Assembly (NCBI RefSeq): GCF_000577275.2
Contig: NZ_HG916852.1
Coordinates: 3,439,001-3,503,000 of the forward strand
DNA: 64,000 nucleotides
Direction of reading: 5' to 3'
Source of the DNA: Rhizobium favelukesii
Lineage (GTDB): Bacteria > Pseudomonadota > Alphaproteobacteria > Rhizobiales > Rhizobiaceae
The notes below the pieces were generated by a model. That model was not told the DNA's origin. It saw only the letters and a program-made list of their open reading frames with translations, and did no database searches. Of the stretch, positions 49,885 to 58,632 are shown one piece after another (positions within the stretch are counted from its first letter, which is position 1; every line of letters starts with the position of its first letter). The position numbers and the translations under genes are program-made.

Positions 49885-50760
49885 ATGACGCTTCCGGCCT
49901 ACACGCCCTATGACGGCTCCGCCCGCCCGTTCACCATCGGCTTGATGCCACTCGATCTTGCCCGATGGATCGAACCGGATGGCGATTGGGGCCGCTATAC
50001 CGGTGAAAAGCGACGACTGATCGAGAGCCATCGCGACGAGATCTTCGTCGCCAAGAAGGAGACCGCGGAGGCGCAACAGGAGGTTTTCGATCTCCTGCAG
50101 GTTCACCTTTCAGAATGCCATCCGGAGCTCGCCCACAACATTGCCGATGCCGCCGACCGGGACGCGCCTGCCTTGCTGCGCGCCGGACTGCTGGTGCAGG
50201 ACGATCTCGTCATCATGCGTCGCGAGGAGGACGGCTGGCATCTCGTCGCCGGCTTCGTTGCCTTCCCGTCTTCCTGGTCGCTTAAGGAAAAGTTCGGCCG
50301 CCCGATGCAGGCAATCCACGCCGATGTGCCGGGTTTCGGCGAAGGGACGCGCAATGCGGCGCTCATCACCCGCATCTTCGACAATCTGCAGGTCTCGCAG
50401 CCGGTCGAGCGGCTGAACTGGTCCGTCAACGTCACCGACGATCTCTTCCTGCCGCTTTCCAAGCACCGTCGCCCGCCGTCTTCCGAACCGTTCACGCTTG
50501 CCGAGCGCTTTGCGCGCGTCGAGCGTCAGACACTGCGCAGGCTGCCGGCGTCGGGCGATATCCTCTTCACCATCCGCGTCTATGTCGATCCCATCGCGGC
50601 CATCGCCCATCATCCGAATGCCGGCAAACTCGCCGCAAGTTTCGCCGCGCAACTGGATGGCCTCGATGAGCAGCAGGCGGCCTACAAGGGCCTGACCTTG
50701 CAGAAGGCAGAGCTTACCGCCAAGCTTCGGGCGCTCTTAGACGCCCTCTTTCCTGACTGA
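49885..50760 (+). CDS. DUF3445 heme-dependent oxidative N-demethylase-like protein
   Basis: The 291-residue protein fits DUF3445, the family of the alpha subunit of heme-dependent oxidative N-demethylases (HODM). Seen motifs are GLMPLDLARWIEPDGDWGRY, DLVIMRREEDGWHLVAGFVA, WSLKEKFGRPMQAIHADVPG, and RVERQTLRRLPASGDILFTI near the end. The histidine in AIHADVPG is a candidate heme or substrate residue. No reductase subunits are encoded beside it, so the role here is uncertain. It closes the YciI-DUF4440-DUF3445 group. Confidence 0.85.
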   Translation: MTLPAYTPYDGSARPFTIGLMPLDLARWIEPDGDWGRYTGEKRRLIESHRDEIFVAKKETAEAQQEVFDLLQVHLSECHPELAHNIADAADRDAPALLRAGLLVQDDLVIMRREEDGWHLVAGFVAFPSSWSLKEKFGRPMQAIHADVPGFGEGTRNAALITRIFDNLQVSQPVERLNWSVNVTDDLFLPLSKHRRPPSSEPFTLAERFARVERQTLRRLPASGDILFTIRVYVDPIAAIAHHPNAGKLAASFAAQLDGLDEQQAAYKGLTLQKAELTAKLRALLDALFPD

Positions 50761-50896
50761 TATTTGTCTTCCCGGCCCGAACGCTCTTTATTGTGACGCG
50801 GTTTTATGGTTAGAGCCGGTCACTTCGCATAATCTGCGCCATTTCAGATGAATTCTTAGGGCTCATCGCCTTCGTCGCCTTCCACAGGAGAAAAGA

Positions 50897-52348
50897 ATGA
50901 CGGAAAAGACCCACCCGGTATATGCCGAAATTACCGGCCCGATCGTGATGATCGGCTTTGGCTCCATCGGCCGCGGCACGCTGCCGCTGATCGAGCGCCA
51001 CTTCAAGTTCGACAAGAGCCGGATGGTAGTCATCGACCCGCGCGACGATGCAGATCACACCGAAATCATGGCAAAGCACGGCGTCAGGCACATCAAGTCG
51101 CATGTCACCAAGGACAACTACAAGGAGCTGCTGAAGCCGCTTCTGACCGAAGGCGGCGGCCAAGGCTTCTGCGTCAATCTTTCCGTCGATACCGGGTCGG
51201 TCGACCTGATGAAGCTCTGCCGCAAGCTCGGCGCTCTCTACATCGACACCGTCGTCGAACCCTGGCTCGGCTTCTATTTCGACAAGAGCATGAAAAATGC
51301 CGACCGCACCAACTACGCGCTGCGCGAAACCCTGCGCAAGGAAAAGGCGAAGAACCCGGGCGGCGCGACCGCCGTTTCGACCTGCGGCGCCAACCCGGGC
51401 ATGGTCTCGTGGTTCGTCAAGAAGGCCCTCGTCAATCTTGCCAACGATATCGGCCTGAAGTTCGAGGAGCCGGATCAGCACGACCGCGAAGGCTGGGCAA
51501 AGCTGATGAAGAAGGTCGGCGTCAAGGGCGTCCACATCGCCGAACGTGACACGCAGCGCACCAAGCACCCGAAGCCGCTCAACGTCTTCTGGAACACCTG
51601 GTCGGTCGAAGGCTTCATCTCCGAAGGCCTGCAGCCGGCCGAACTCGGCTGGGGCACTCACGAAAACTGGATGCCGAAGAACGGCAAGAAGCATAAGAAG
51701 GGTTGCAAGGCGGCAATCTACCTCGAGCAGCCGGGTGCCAATACCCGCGTTCGCACCTGGTGCCCGACGCCCGGCCCGCAGTACGGCTTCCTCGTCACCC
51801 ACAACGAGTCGATCTCGATCGCGGATTACTTCACGGTTCGCGACAAGGATGGCGAAGCGACATTCCGCCCGACTTGCCACTACGCCTATCATCCGGCCAA
51901 CGACGCCGTGCTGTCGCTGCACGAAATGTTCGGCAATGGCGGCACGTCGCAGCCCGTTCACCACGTTCTCGATGAGGACGAACTGGAGGACGGCATCGAC
52001 GAACTCGGCGTCCTGCTCTACGGCCACGAAAAGAACGCCTACTGGTACGGCTCGCGTCTGTCGCTGGAAGAAACCCGCCGTATCGCTCCTTACCAGAACG
52101 CCACCGGCCTGCAGGTGACCTCCGCTGTTCTCGCCGGCATGGTCTGGGCGCTCGAAAACCCGGACGCCGGCATCGTTGAAGCCGACGAGATCGACTACAA
52201 GCGCTGCCTCGAGGTGCAGACGCAATACCTCGGACCCGTCGAAGGCCACTACACCGACTGGACGCCGCTGGACGGTCGCCCGGGACTCTTCCCGGAAGAG
52301 ATCGACGCCAAGGATCCGTGGCAGTTCAAGAACATCCTCGTTCGTTGA
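50897..52348 (+). CDS. hss: Homospermidine synthase
   Basis: This 483-residue NAD+-dependent enzyme makes sym-homospermidine from putrescine (and spermidine). Typical features are the early Rossmann strand PIVMIGFGSIGRGTLPLIE, VEPWLGFYFDKS, VSTCGANPGMVSWFVKKAL, PQYGFLVTHNESISIADYF and the saccharopine-dehydrogenase-like fold. The CAGGAGAAAAG site precedes ATG 50897. It is common in rhizobia, where homospermidine is a main polyamine. The 136 bp upstream hold no recognised repeat. A strong hairpin follows the stop. Confidence 0.96.
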   Translation: MTEKTHPVYAEITGPIVMIGFGSIGRGTLPLIERHFKFDKSRMVVIDPRDDADHTEIMAKHGVRHIKSHVTKDNYKELLKPLLTEGGGQGFCVNLSVDTGSVDLMKLCRKLGALYIDTVVEPWLGFYFDKSMKNADRTNYALRETLRKEKAKNPGGATAVSTCGANPGMVSWFVKKALVNLANDIGLKFEEPDQHDREGWAKLMKKVGVKGVHIAERDTQRTKHPKPLNVFWNTWSVEGFISEGLQPAELGWGTHENWMPKNGKKHKKGCKAAIYLEQPGANTRVRTWCPTPGPQYGFLVTHNESISIADYFTVRDKDGEATFRPTCHYAYHPANDAVLSLHEMFGNGGTSQPVHHVLDEDELEDGIDELGVLLYGHEKNAYWYGSRLSLEETRRIAPYQNATGLQVTSAVLAGMVWALENPDAGIVEADEIDYKRCLEVQTQYLGPVEGHYTDWTPLDGRPGLFPEEIDAKDPWQFKNILVR

Positions 52349-52367
52349 TCTTAGCCCGCACCACATC

Positions 52368-52399
52368 CGAAGTTGCCCGCCGCAAGGCGGGCAACTTCG
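52368..52399 (+). terminator. Long GNRA-loop hairpin after hss
   Basis: CGAAGTTGCCCGCC and GGCGGGCAACTTCG form a perfect 14-bp stem closed by a GCAA tetraloop, 20 bp after the hss stop. Only a single T and TAACG follow, so it lacks a U tract. It may stabilise the mRNA end or act as a weak terminator. Confidence 0.6.
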
Positions 52400-52518
52400 T
52401 AACGCTTGCTGTATAAATGCCGCCGCCTCTAGCTGGAGACTTGCCTTCCCGCCGAGCCCGCGCCATGTCTTTCCACAACCACACGGATAGTTTTCGTTCC
52501 GATCGCCGGGAGAAGCTC

Positions 52519-52887
52519 ATGAAAATCAGAACCCTCGTTGCCCTCGTCGGCGCTGCCGCAGCCTTGGCTGCTTGCACCATGTCGTCGCCACGCCCGACGC
52601 CGGTCGCCGCAAATCCGGCACCAACGGGCGTTGAAGGCTCATGGGCGGATCCGAACGGCATCATCTCGACCTTCCAGTCGGGAACGTTCACCACCCGCAC
52701 GACCGACAGCAACCAGCTTCTCGCTTCTGGCACCTATGTGAACACCTCTCCGTCGCTCGTCGAGATCAACATGACGTCGCTGGTGCGCAAGACGCAGTCC
52801 AAGGTCAACTGCGCGCTGGTGGCCCAGAGCCAGTTGAACTGCACCTCGGATGCCGGGGCGCAGTTCACCTTGACGCGCCGCATGTAA
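52519..52887 (+). CDS. omp10: Outer membrane lipoprotein Omp10
   Basis: ATG 52519, after GGGAGAAGCTC, encodes a 122-residue lipoprotein with a signal peptide and the lipobox LAAC (Cys19 lipidated). The mature domain matches Brucella Omp10: GVEGSWADPNGIISTFQSG, LASGTYVN, LVEINMTSLVRKTQSKVNC and LNCTSDAGAQFTLTRR. The two cysteines after the lipidated one may pair. It sits in the outer membrane and is an immunogen in Brucella. Its natural terminator is now split by an IS element. Confidence 0.9.
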   Translation: MKIRTLVALVGAAAALAACTMSSPRPTPVAANPAPTGVEGSWADPNGIISTFQSGTFTTRTTDSNQLLASGTYVNTSPSLVEINMTSLVRKTQSKVNCALVAQSQLNCTSDAGAQFTLTRRM

Positions 52888-52910
52888 AGGTCCACCGACA
52901 CCGAACGACG

Positions 52911-52928
52911 AAAGCTCCCCTTTGTGGG
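52911..52928 (+). terminator. Left half of the omp10 terminator, interrupted by the IS
   Basis: AAAGCTCCC (52911-52919) is the left arm of an intrinsic terminator whose right arm GGGAGCTTT plus TTTTTG now lies 1.4 kb away at 54331-54342. Without the insertion the pair would make a 9-bp stem with the loop CTTTGT. The insertion leaves omp10 without this terminator. Confidence 0.8.
52917..52928. repeat. Target site duplication, left copy
   Basis: CCCCTTTGTGGG directly precedes the left terminal repeat of the IS element and is repeated without change at 54322-54333. A 12-bp duplication falls in the range for IS4-group elements. Confidence 0.9.
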
Positions 52929-54321
52929 TAATGCAGTTCACTTAGGTTTGCTTACGGCTCTTATCGGGTATCTGGCAGGCAGTTTTTTGACGACACGGGG
53001 GCATGATCGCCCCCGTTTTTCTGTCAGCAGCAAGTCTGCCAATCTGTTTCTCAATCTGGTGAGGTGGGCGGGGATTTTGCCGGGTGCTTCGATCGCCATC
53101 CATCCCCATTCGTGACGCAGGTAATGCAGGGCTGTGATAAAGCTTAGTCGGGTTGGCTCGACTTGGGCTTCGGTCGCGACCTCTGCCATTTCGAGCCGCA
53201 CCAGATTGTAGGCCAGCAACGCGCCCCAGACCTCCTGATAGACAGTCTCCGGCGTGCCGCTTCGCAGGGTCAGTTCGCTACCGAGAAGCTCCTGCTTGAG
53301 TTCGCGATAACTTGTCTCGATGCGCCATCGCTCTTCATACTGATGGACGATTTCGCTTGCCGGATAAGTTTGTCTGTCCATCAGCGATGTCAACAATATG
53401 CGCTTTTTGCCATGGCTGGTGGTCGTCTCGATGGCCCTGACCTCCCAGAAGGCCGGCAAGTCCGGTTCTGCCTGCCGCGCCTGGGGCGAGACCTTCATGC
53501 GCACCCGATAATCGGTGGGGTGCGGATCCAGTCGTTCCCATGTGCTGTTGGCTTTGGCCGGAATCAGCCAGTGACGCTCATGTCCCTTCGTCTGCAATTG
53601 CAAGAGAAGGCTGGCACTGAAGAAGCCCTTGTCGAAGACCGTCAGCGAATGGTCCGGAACCCGGTCGAGCAGGCTTTTGGCATAGAGCATCTCGTTTGTG
53701 CCATAGGCTCCGAACACCGCATCACGCACCAGATGCGTCGCCAGCGCCGTCAGCGTCAGCAGCCGCAATTGCGGATAGCTTGCGACAACGCCAGACGCGT
53801 AGGCCTGCGCTCCAAAATGCGCCCGGTTCTCCGGGCTGTCGGACGTCCGCAGCGTGCTGCCGTCCACGGCATAACGACAAAGACCCCGCCAGGCACGCCC
53901 GGATTGGTGGCGTTCATCCCAGCATGATGCACTCATTGCAAACAACTGCGCCAACGGTGCCTGACCCAAGCGCTGCCGTGCCTGTGTCAACGCGCTCTTG
54001 GCAATATCCGCGTTGACCTCATCGGGCAAAACCAGATCAAGATGAGCCACCACCTCCGGGATCGACTGATGACGATAAAGGGCCAACGCAATCACCAGCC
54101 AGACGACCTGCTCGGCTGGCAGCTTGCGCTTGCGGATGCTCGCCTTGCCTGTCGTGGCGAGAGCCTGAGCGATCCAGTCCGGGTCGATCGCCTGCGAAAG
54201 AGCCGATAATTCGGCCGAATGTCCAAGGGTGCGTGACATCACAAACAAAAACAGGATGGGAAAACGAATCCCCATCCTGAACCATCAAACTTGCCCGCAG
54301 CTCACTAAGTGAACTGCATTA
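52929..54321 (-). mobile_element. IS4-family insertion sequence (1393 bp)
   Basis: The element is bounded by a perfect 17-bp inverted repeat, TAATGCAGTTCACTTAG inward from both ends, and by identical 12-bp flanks CCCCTTTGTGGG. It contains one transposase gene on the minus strand. The ends begin TAATGC like IS4. The target was the palindromic terminator of omp10. Perfect duplications and an intact transposase show recent insertion. Confidence 0.95.
52938..54275 (-). CDS. IS4-family transposase
   Basis: The 445-residue DDE transposase cuts and joins the ends of the surrounding element. The IS4 signature Y-(2)-R-(3)-E-(6)-K is complete in YEERWRIETSYRELK; the first aspartate is in YAVDGSTLRTSDS and the second in LTVFDKGFFSASL. 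N-terminal helices (IDPDWIAQALATTGKAS) match the IS4 DNA-binding domain. No frameshift is seen, so it is probably active. ATG 54275 is used; ATG 54239 is a second possible start. Confidence 0.95.
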   Translation of the reverse strand: MGIRFPILFLFVMSRTLGHSAELSALSQAIDPDWIAQALATTGKASIRKRKLPAEQVVWLVIALALYRHQSIPEVVAHLDLVLPDEVNADIAKSALTQARQRLGQAPLAQLFAMSASCWDERHQSGRAWRGLCRYAVDGSTLRTSDSPENRAHFGAQAYASGVVASYPQLRLLTLTALATHLVRDAVFGAYGTNEMLYAKSLLDRVPDHSLTVFDKGFFSASLLLQLQTKGHERHWLIPAKANSTWERLDPHPTDYRVRMKVSPQARQAEPDLPAFWEVRAIETTTSHGKKRILLTSLMDRQTYPASEIVHQYEERWRIETSYRELKQELLGSELTLRSGTPETVYQEVWGALLAYNLVRLEMAEVATEAQVEPTRLSFITALHYLRHEWGWMAIEAPGKIPAHLTRLRNRLADLLLTEKRGRSCPRVVKKLPARYPIRAVSKPK

Positions 54322-54333
54322 CCCCTTTGTGGG
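54322..54333. repeat. Target site duplication, right copy
   Basis: CCCCTTTGTGGG follows the right terminal repeat of the IS element and is identical to 52917-52928. The downstream right arm of the split omp10 terminator (GGGAGCTTT at 54331) overlaps it. Confidence 0.9.
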
Positions 54334-54481
54334 AGCTTTTTTGTTTGCCGCTCTTGGAAAGCGTCGAGGCTGTCACAGCTTTTTCTCTTGCCGCCGCTAG
54401 TGCTAGGTGGAAACATCGATCACGCAGGGACGGCGCAGCCGCAGGGGTCAAAGGCTTCGCCCAAAAAATCAGGAGAGCAGG

Positions 54482-56377
54482 ATGACGAAATCATTTCAAT
54501 TCGGTCTGCTGACCGCGTCGATGCTGGCGCTGTCGAGCGGCGCCGCTTTTGCCGATTACGAACTCAATATTCTTCATATCAACGATTTCCATTCGCGCAT
54601 CGAGTCAATCAACAAGTTTGATTCCACCTGCTCGGCCGATGAAGAGGCCAAGAAGGAATGCTTCGGGGGGGCGGCGCGCTTGAAGACCGCGATCGACCAG
54701 CGCCGACAGGCTCTCGATGGCAAGAACGTGCTGCTGCTCAATGCCGGCGACAATTTCCAGGGCTCGCTTTTCTACACGACATACAAGGGTGCGGCCGAAG
54801 CCGAAGTGCTGAACGACATGAAGTTCGACGTGATGACCGTCGGCAACCACGAGTTCGACGACAGCGAGGATGGCCTGGCAACTTTCCTCGACAAGGTGCA
54901 ATTCCCTGTCATTTCAGCCAATGTGTTGGCCGGCGACGGCTCGAAGCTCGGCGACCGCATCAAGCCTTCGCTGGTGCTCGACGTCGGCGGCCAGAAGATC
55001 GGCATCGTTGGCGCCGTGACCAACGACACGGAGGAACTCTCCTCGCCCGGTCCCAAGGTGATGATCGCCGACGACGTGCAGACCATCACGGCAGCCGTCG
55101 AAGACCTGAAGAAGCAGGGCGTCAACAAGATCATCGCTTTGACCCATGTCGGCTATCCCCGCGACCTCGCAGCCATCGCCAAGATTCCTGACGTGGATGT
55201 CGTCGTCGGCGGCCATTCGCACAGCCTGCTGTCCAACACCGACCCGAAGGCCGAGGGGCCCTACCCGACGATGGTCGACAATCCCGGCGGCTACAAGGTG
55301 CCGGTGGTCCAGGCCGCGTCCTACAGCAAGTATCTCGGCGACATCGTCGTCACCTTCGATGACAACGGCGTCGTCAAGGGAGCCAAGGGCGACCCGATCC
55401 TGATCGATTCCTCCTTCATGCCCGATCCGACGCTGACCGCCCGGATCGCCGAACTTGCCAAGCCGATCGAGGAGCTGCGCGAGAAGGTCATCGGCTCCAG
55501 CCAGGCCCCGATCCAAGGCGACCGCACCGTGTGTCGCGTCGAGGAATGCTCGATGGGCAACCTCGTGGCCGACGCCATGCTCGACCGCGGCAAAAGCCAG
55601 GGCATGAGCATCGCCATCCAGAACGGCGGTGGGCTGCGTGCCTCGATTGATGCCGGCGACGTCACGCAGGGCGAAGTCATCACCGTGCTGCCGTTCCAGA
55701 ACACGCTTGCGACCTTCCAGCTGACGGGCGCCGATATCCGCAAGGCGCTCGAAAACGGCCTCGGCAAGATCGAGGAGGGCGCCGGCCGCTTCCCGCAGGT
55801 GTCGGGCCTGAAATACACGTTCGACAAAGCCAAGCCCGCTGGCAGCCGTGTCGTATCGGTCAAGGTCAAGGAAGGCGATGCCTTCGTGCCGCTCGACGAC
55901 GCGAAGAGCTATGGCGTGGTCACCAACAACTTCATGCGCGCAGGTGGCGACGGCTATTCGATCTTCGAGACGGCCGGTAAGAACGCCTACGACTTCGGGC
56001 CGGACCTTGCCGACGTGACCGCCGAATACCTGGCCGCGCACTCGCCCTACAAGCCCTATACGGACGGCCGCGTGACACAAGTTGCGGCCTCCGGAACCGA
56101 AGCGCCGGCAACCACCGAGGCCGCGCCTGCTGCGCCTGCCTCCCCGGCGGCATCGCAACCCGCCACGGCTCCGGCAGCACCCACGGCCGAAGCTCCCGCT
56201 GCGCTTGCCCCGAACACGCCGACCAACCACGTCATCGCGGCTGGCGATACGCTCTGGGATCTTGCCGAGCAGTTCTACGGTGACGGTGCGCTCTGGACGA
56301 GGATTTCCGAGGCCAACGGCACGCCGGCGCCACGCCATCTGACGATCGGCAAGGAACTGCAGATTCCGTCGAAGTAA
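54482..56377 (+). CDS. Periplasmic 5'-nucleotidase with C-terminal LysM domain
   Basis: ATG 54482, after CAGGAGAGCAGG, encodes 631 residues: a signal peptide (FGLLTASMLALSSGAAFA), a metallophosphatase domain with LHINDFHSRIE, GDNFQGS, GNHEFDD and GGHSHSLL, and a 5'-nucleotidase C-terminal domain (about 330-520, with GGGLRASIDAGDVT). Then come an Ala/Pro linker (534-578) and a LysM-type domain from about 582 (NHVIAAGDTLWDLAEQFYGD). It would hydrolyse nucleotides in the periplasm; LysM should bind peptidoglycan. UshA itself lacks LysM. Confidence 0.92.
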   Translation: MTKSFQFGLLTASMLALSSGAAFADYELNILHINDFHSRIESINKFDSTCSADEEAKKECFGGAARLKTAIDQRRQALDGKNVLLLNAGDNFQGSLFYTTYKGAAEAEVLNDMKFDVMTVGNHEFDDSEDGLATFLDKVQFPVISANVLAGDGSKLGDRIKPSLVLDVGGQKIGIVGAVTNDTEELSSPGPKVMIADDVQTITAAVEDLKKQGVNKIIALTHVGYPRDLAAIAKIPDVDVVVGGHSHSLLSNTDPKAEGPYPTMVDNPGGYKVPVVQAASYSKYLGDIVVTFDDNGVVKGAKGDPILIDSSFMPDPTLTARIAELAKPIEELREKVIGSSQAPIQGDRTVCRVEECSMGNLVADAMLDRGKSQGMSIAIQNGGGLRASIDAGDVTQGEVITVLPFQNTLATFQLTGADIRKALENGLGKIEEGAGRFPQVSGLKYTFDKAKPAGSRVVSVKVKEGDAFVPLDDAKSYGVVTNNFMRAGGDGYSIFETAGKNAYDFGPDLADVTAEYLAAHSPYKPYTDGRVTQVAASGTEAPATTEAAPAAPASPAASQPATAPAAPTAEAPAALAPNTPTNHVIAAGDTLWDLAEQFYGDGALWTRISEANGTPAPRHLTIGKELQIPSK

Positions 56378-56397
56378 GACGATTTGTCTCGATCCTG

Positions 56398-56431
56398 AAA
56401 GCCGGTCCGGGGTTTCCCGGGCCGGCTTTTG
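56398..56431 (+). terminator. Terminator of the nucleotidase gene
   Basis: AAAGCCGGTCCGGG and CCCGGGCCGGCTTT form a 14-bp stem (one T-G pair) around GTTT, followed by TTG. It begins 20 bp after the stop codon and 70 bp before hemH. Confidence 0.85.
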
Positions 56432-56500
56432 TTCCTATAGGGTGACCATCGAAGCCCGGCCGCATACGAGCCGGCAGACCAGACGAGCACCGGGGTTCAA

Positions 56501-57535
56501 ATGACTGTTGATACTGCGCACCGCCCGGCGGACCATCCGCCCGTGAAATCAGGCAAGGTGGGCGTTTTGCTCGTCAATCTGGGCACGCCCGATGGCACCG
56601 ACTTCGCCTCCATGCGCCGCTACCTGAAGGAGTTCCTGACCGACAAACGCGTCATCGAATGGTCGCCCTGGAAGTGGTATCCGATCCTATTCGGCATCGT
56701 TCTCAACACGCGTCCGCAGAAAGTAGGCAAAGCCTATGAGACGATCTGGAACAAGGACAAGAACGAAAGCTATCTGCGCACCTACACCCGCAACCAGTCC
56801 AATCTGATGGCCGAGCGCCTGAAGGATCTGCCCAACGTGAGAGTCGACTGGGCGATGCGCTATGGCACGCCTTCTATCGCGTCCCGCATCCAGGCGCTGA
56901 AAGACGAAGGCTGCGACCGCATTGTTCTCTTCCCGCTCTACCCGCAATATGCGGCCGCAACGACAGCGACGGTCAACGACAAGGCCTTCCAGAAGCTGCT
57001 CAAGATGCGCTGGCAGCCGGCGCTTCGCACCGTCCCCGACTACCATGACGACGAGACCTATATCGAGGCTCTGGCCAATTCGGTCATGAACCATCTGGCG
57101 GCGCTGGATTGGCAACCGGACATGGTGCTTGCCTCCTTCCACGGCATCCCGCTCTCCTATTCAGAGCAGGGCGATCCCTATTACTGGCAATGCCAGAAGA
57201 CCGGCCGGCTGCTGCGCGAACGGCTGGGGCTGCCGGAAGACAAATTCATGGTGACCTTCCAGTCCCGCTTCGGGCCTGAAGAGTGGCTGCAGCCCTACAC
57301 CGACAAGACGGTGGAGAAACTTGCACAGGACGGCGTCAAGAAGATCGCCGTGCTGAACCCCGGCTTCGTCTCCGACTGTCTGGAGACGTTGGAAGAAATC
57401 GCCGAACAGGCCGCCCACTCCTTCCATGCGCACGGCGGCAAGCAGTTCACCCACATTCCTTGCCTCAACGACAGCGAGGACGGCATGCGGGTGCTGGAGA
57501 AAGTCGTCCGCCGCGAACTGCTCGGCTGGGCTTGA
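56501..57535 (+). CDS. hemH: Ferrochelatase HemH
   Basis: The 344-residue ferrochelatase inserts Fe2+ into protoporphyrin IX, the last step of heme synthesis. Motifs include VGVLLVNLGTPDG at the start, the catalytic histidine in VLASFHGIPLSY, the glutamate in GFVSDCLETLEEI, and QSRFGPEEWLQPYTD. Length and motifs are complete. There is no transmembrane tail. It runs toward the que genes and ends 3 bp before queE, which is convergent. Confidence 0.96.
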   Translation: MTVDTAHRPADHPPVKSGKVGVLLVNLGTPDGTDFASMRRYLKEFLTDKRVIEWSPWKWYPILFGIVLNTRPQKVGKAYETIWNKDKNESYLRTYTRNQSNLMAERLKDLPNVRVDWAMRYGTPSIASRIQALKDEGCDRIVLFPLYPQYAAATTATVNDKAFQKLLKMRWQPALRTVPDYHDDETYIEALANSVMNHLAALDWQPDMVLASFHGIPLSYSEQGDPYYWQCQKTGRLLRERLGLPEDKFMVTFQSRFGPEEWLQPYTDKTVEKLAQDGVKKIAVLNPGFVSDCLETLEEIAEQAAHSFHAHGGKQFTHIPCLNDSEDGMRVLEKVVRRELLGWA

Positions 57536-57538
57536 TCG

Positions 57539-58276
57539 TCAGACGCCGCGCTTGTTGCCCCAGAGCAGAACGTGCAGCTGGGGCAGCACCCGTGCCTCGA
57601 ACCACCGGTCCTCGGTGACCTTGTCGACGAGCCACAGCATCCTGTCCATGATGCCATCGATGTCGACGCGCGCATCGTCGTCATCAGGCGGCGGTGGCGT
57701 GTGGTTCCCCGGCTGCAGATAGACGGGCAAATCGGGATAGCGGGTGGCCGCCTCGCGGGCATAGGCGTAGTCGCGATCGTCGAAAACGACGATCTTCAGG
57801 GCGATCTCAGGTCCATCGGCGGCCATCCCGAGACAGTTCTCGAAGGCATCGAAGTCAGTTGCCATGCCGCTCGAGGGCGGCTTGGGGCTCAGCACCAAGA
57901 CATCGAGATCGGCAAACCATTCCTTGGCGACGCTGCCCTGCGTCTCCAGCGCGAACCTATAGCCTCGCTCATGCCCGTGCGCGATCAGACCGCCAAGCGG
58001 CTGGATCGCCGGATTGCCGCCGGAGAGCGACACCATCAGCGGCTTGCCCCCGGAGAGCCGCGTCACCTCTGCCCATATGCCATCGACCGTCATGGGCAGC
58101 CACTGTTCGCGATACGCGCTGTCGACCGCATGCAGGCTGTCGCACCACGAACAGCGATAATCGCAGCCGCCGGTGCGAACGAAGACGGTCGGCAGGCCGA
58201 TCAGAATGCCTTCCCCCTGGATCGTCGGCCCGAAGATCTCGCTGACGCGGATCTGCGTCTCGCGAGCCCCGCTCAT
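57539..58276 (-). CDS. queE: 7-carboxy-7-deazaguanine synthase QueE
   Basis: This 245-residue radical SAM enzyme converts carboxy-tetrahydropterin to 7-carboxy-7-deazaguanine in the queuosine/preQ0 pathway. The [4Fe-4S]-SAM cysteines are Cys38, Cys42 and Cys45 in [12 protein letters not shown], and [16 protein letters not shown] is the next conserved stretch. The N-terminal [11 protein letters not shown] is a family signature. It overlaps queD by four bases and is the last gene of the queC-queD-queE operon. Confidence 0.96.
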   Translation of the reverse strand: MSGARETQIRVSEIFGPTIQGEGILIGLPTVFVRTGGCDYRCSWCDSLHAVDSAYREQWLPMTVDGIWAEVTRLSGGKPLMVSLSGGNPAIQPLGGLIAHGHERGYRFALETQGSVAKEWFADLDVLVLSPKPPSSGMATDFDAFENCLGMAADGPEIALKIVVFDDRDYAYAREAATRYPDLPVYLQPGNHTPPPPDDDDARVDIDGIMDRMLWLVDKVTEDRWFEARVLPQLHVLLWGNKRGV

Positions 58277-58632
58277 GGCCGGTATTCCGCCCAGGTCTTC
58301 GGCGTTTCACTGACGCGCACGGCCGAGGTTTCCGGTAGCCACTCTTTGCACCAGTCGTAGAAGTGCTTGGCGAGATATTCCGACGTCACGCGGTCATGGC
58401 CGAACACCTCATTCAGGTGCCGATGGTCGAAGCGCTCGTCGATGTAGCGCTTCAGCGGCGAAAGCTCGTGATAGTCGCGCACGAAGCCGTTCTCGTCGAG
58501 CTCGGCAGCCGCAAGCTCCACGACCACGATGTAGTTGTGTCCGTGCAGCCGCGCGCACTGGTGATCGGCGGGCAAATGGGTCAGCTGATGCGATGCGGAG
58601 AAGTGGAACTCCTTGGTGATGCGAAACATCAC
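58273..58632 (-). CDS. queD: 6-carboxy-5,6,7,8-tetrahydropterin synthase QueD
   Basis: The 119-residue enzyme turns dihydroneopterin triphosphate into carboxy-tetrahydropterin. Zinc ligands are His15, His30 and His32, and the catalytic cysteine is Cys26, in SASHQL and [11 protein letters not shown]. It overlaps both neighbours by four bases (queC before, queE after), so the three enzymes are translationally coupled. Length and residues are standard for the family. Confidence 0.96.
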   Translation of the reverse strand: MMFRITKEFHFSASHQLTHLPADHQCARLHGHNYIVVVELAAAELDENGFVRDYHELSPLKRYIDERFDHRHLNEVFGHDRVTSEYLAKHFYDWCKEWLPETSAVRVSETPKTWAEYRP

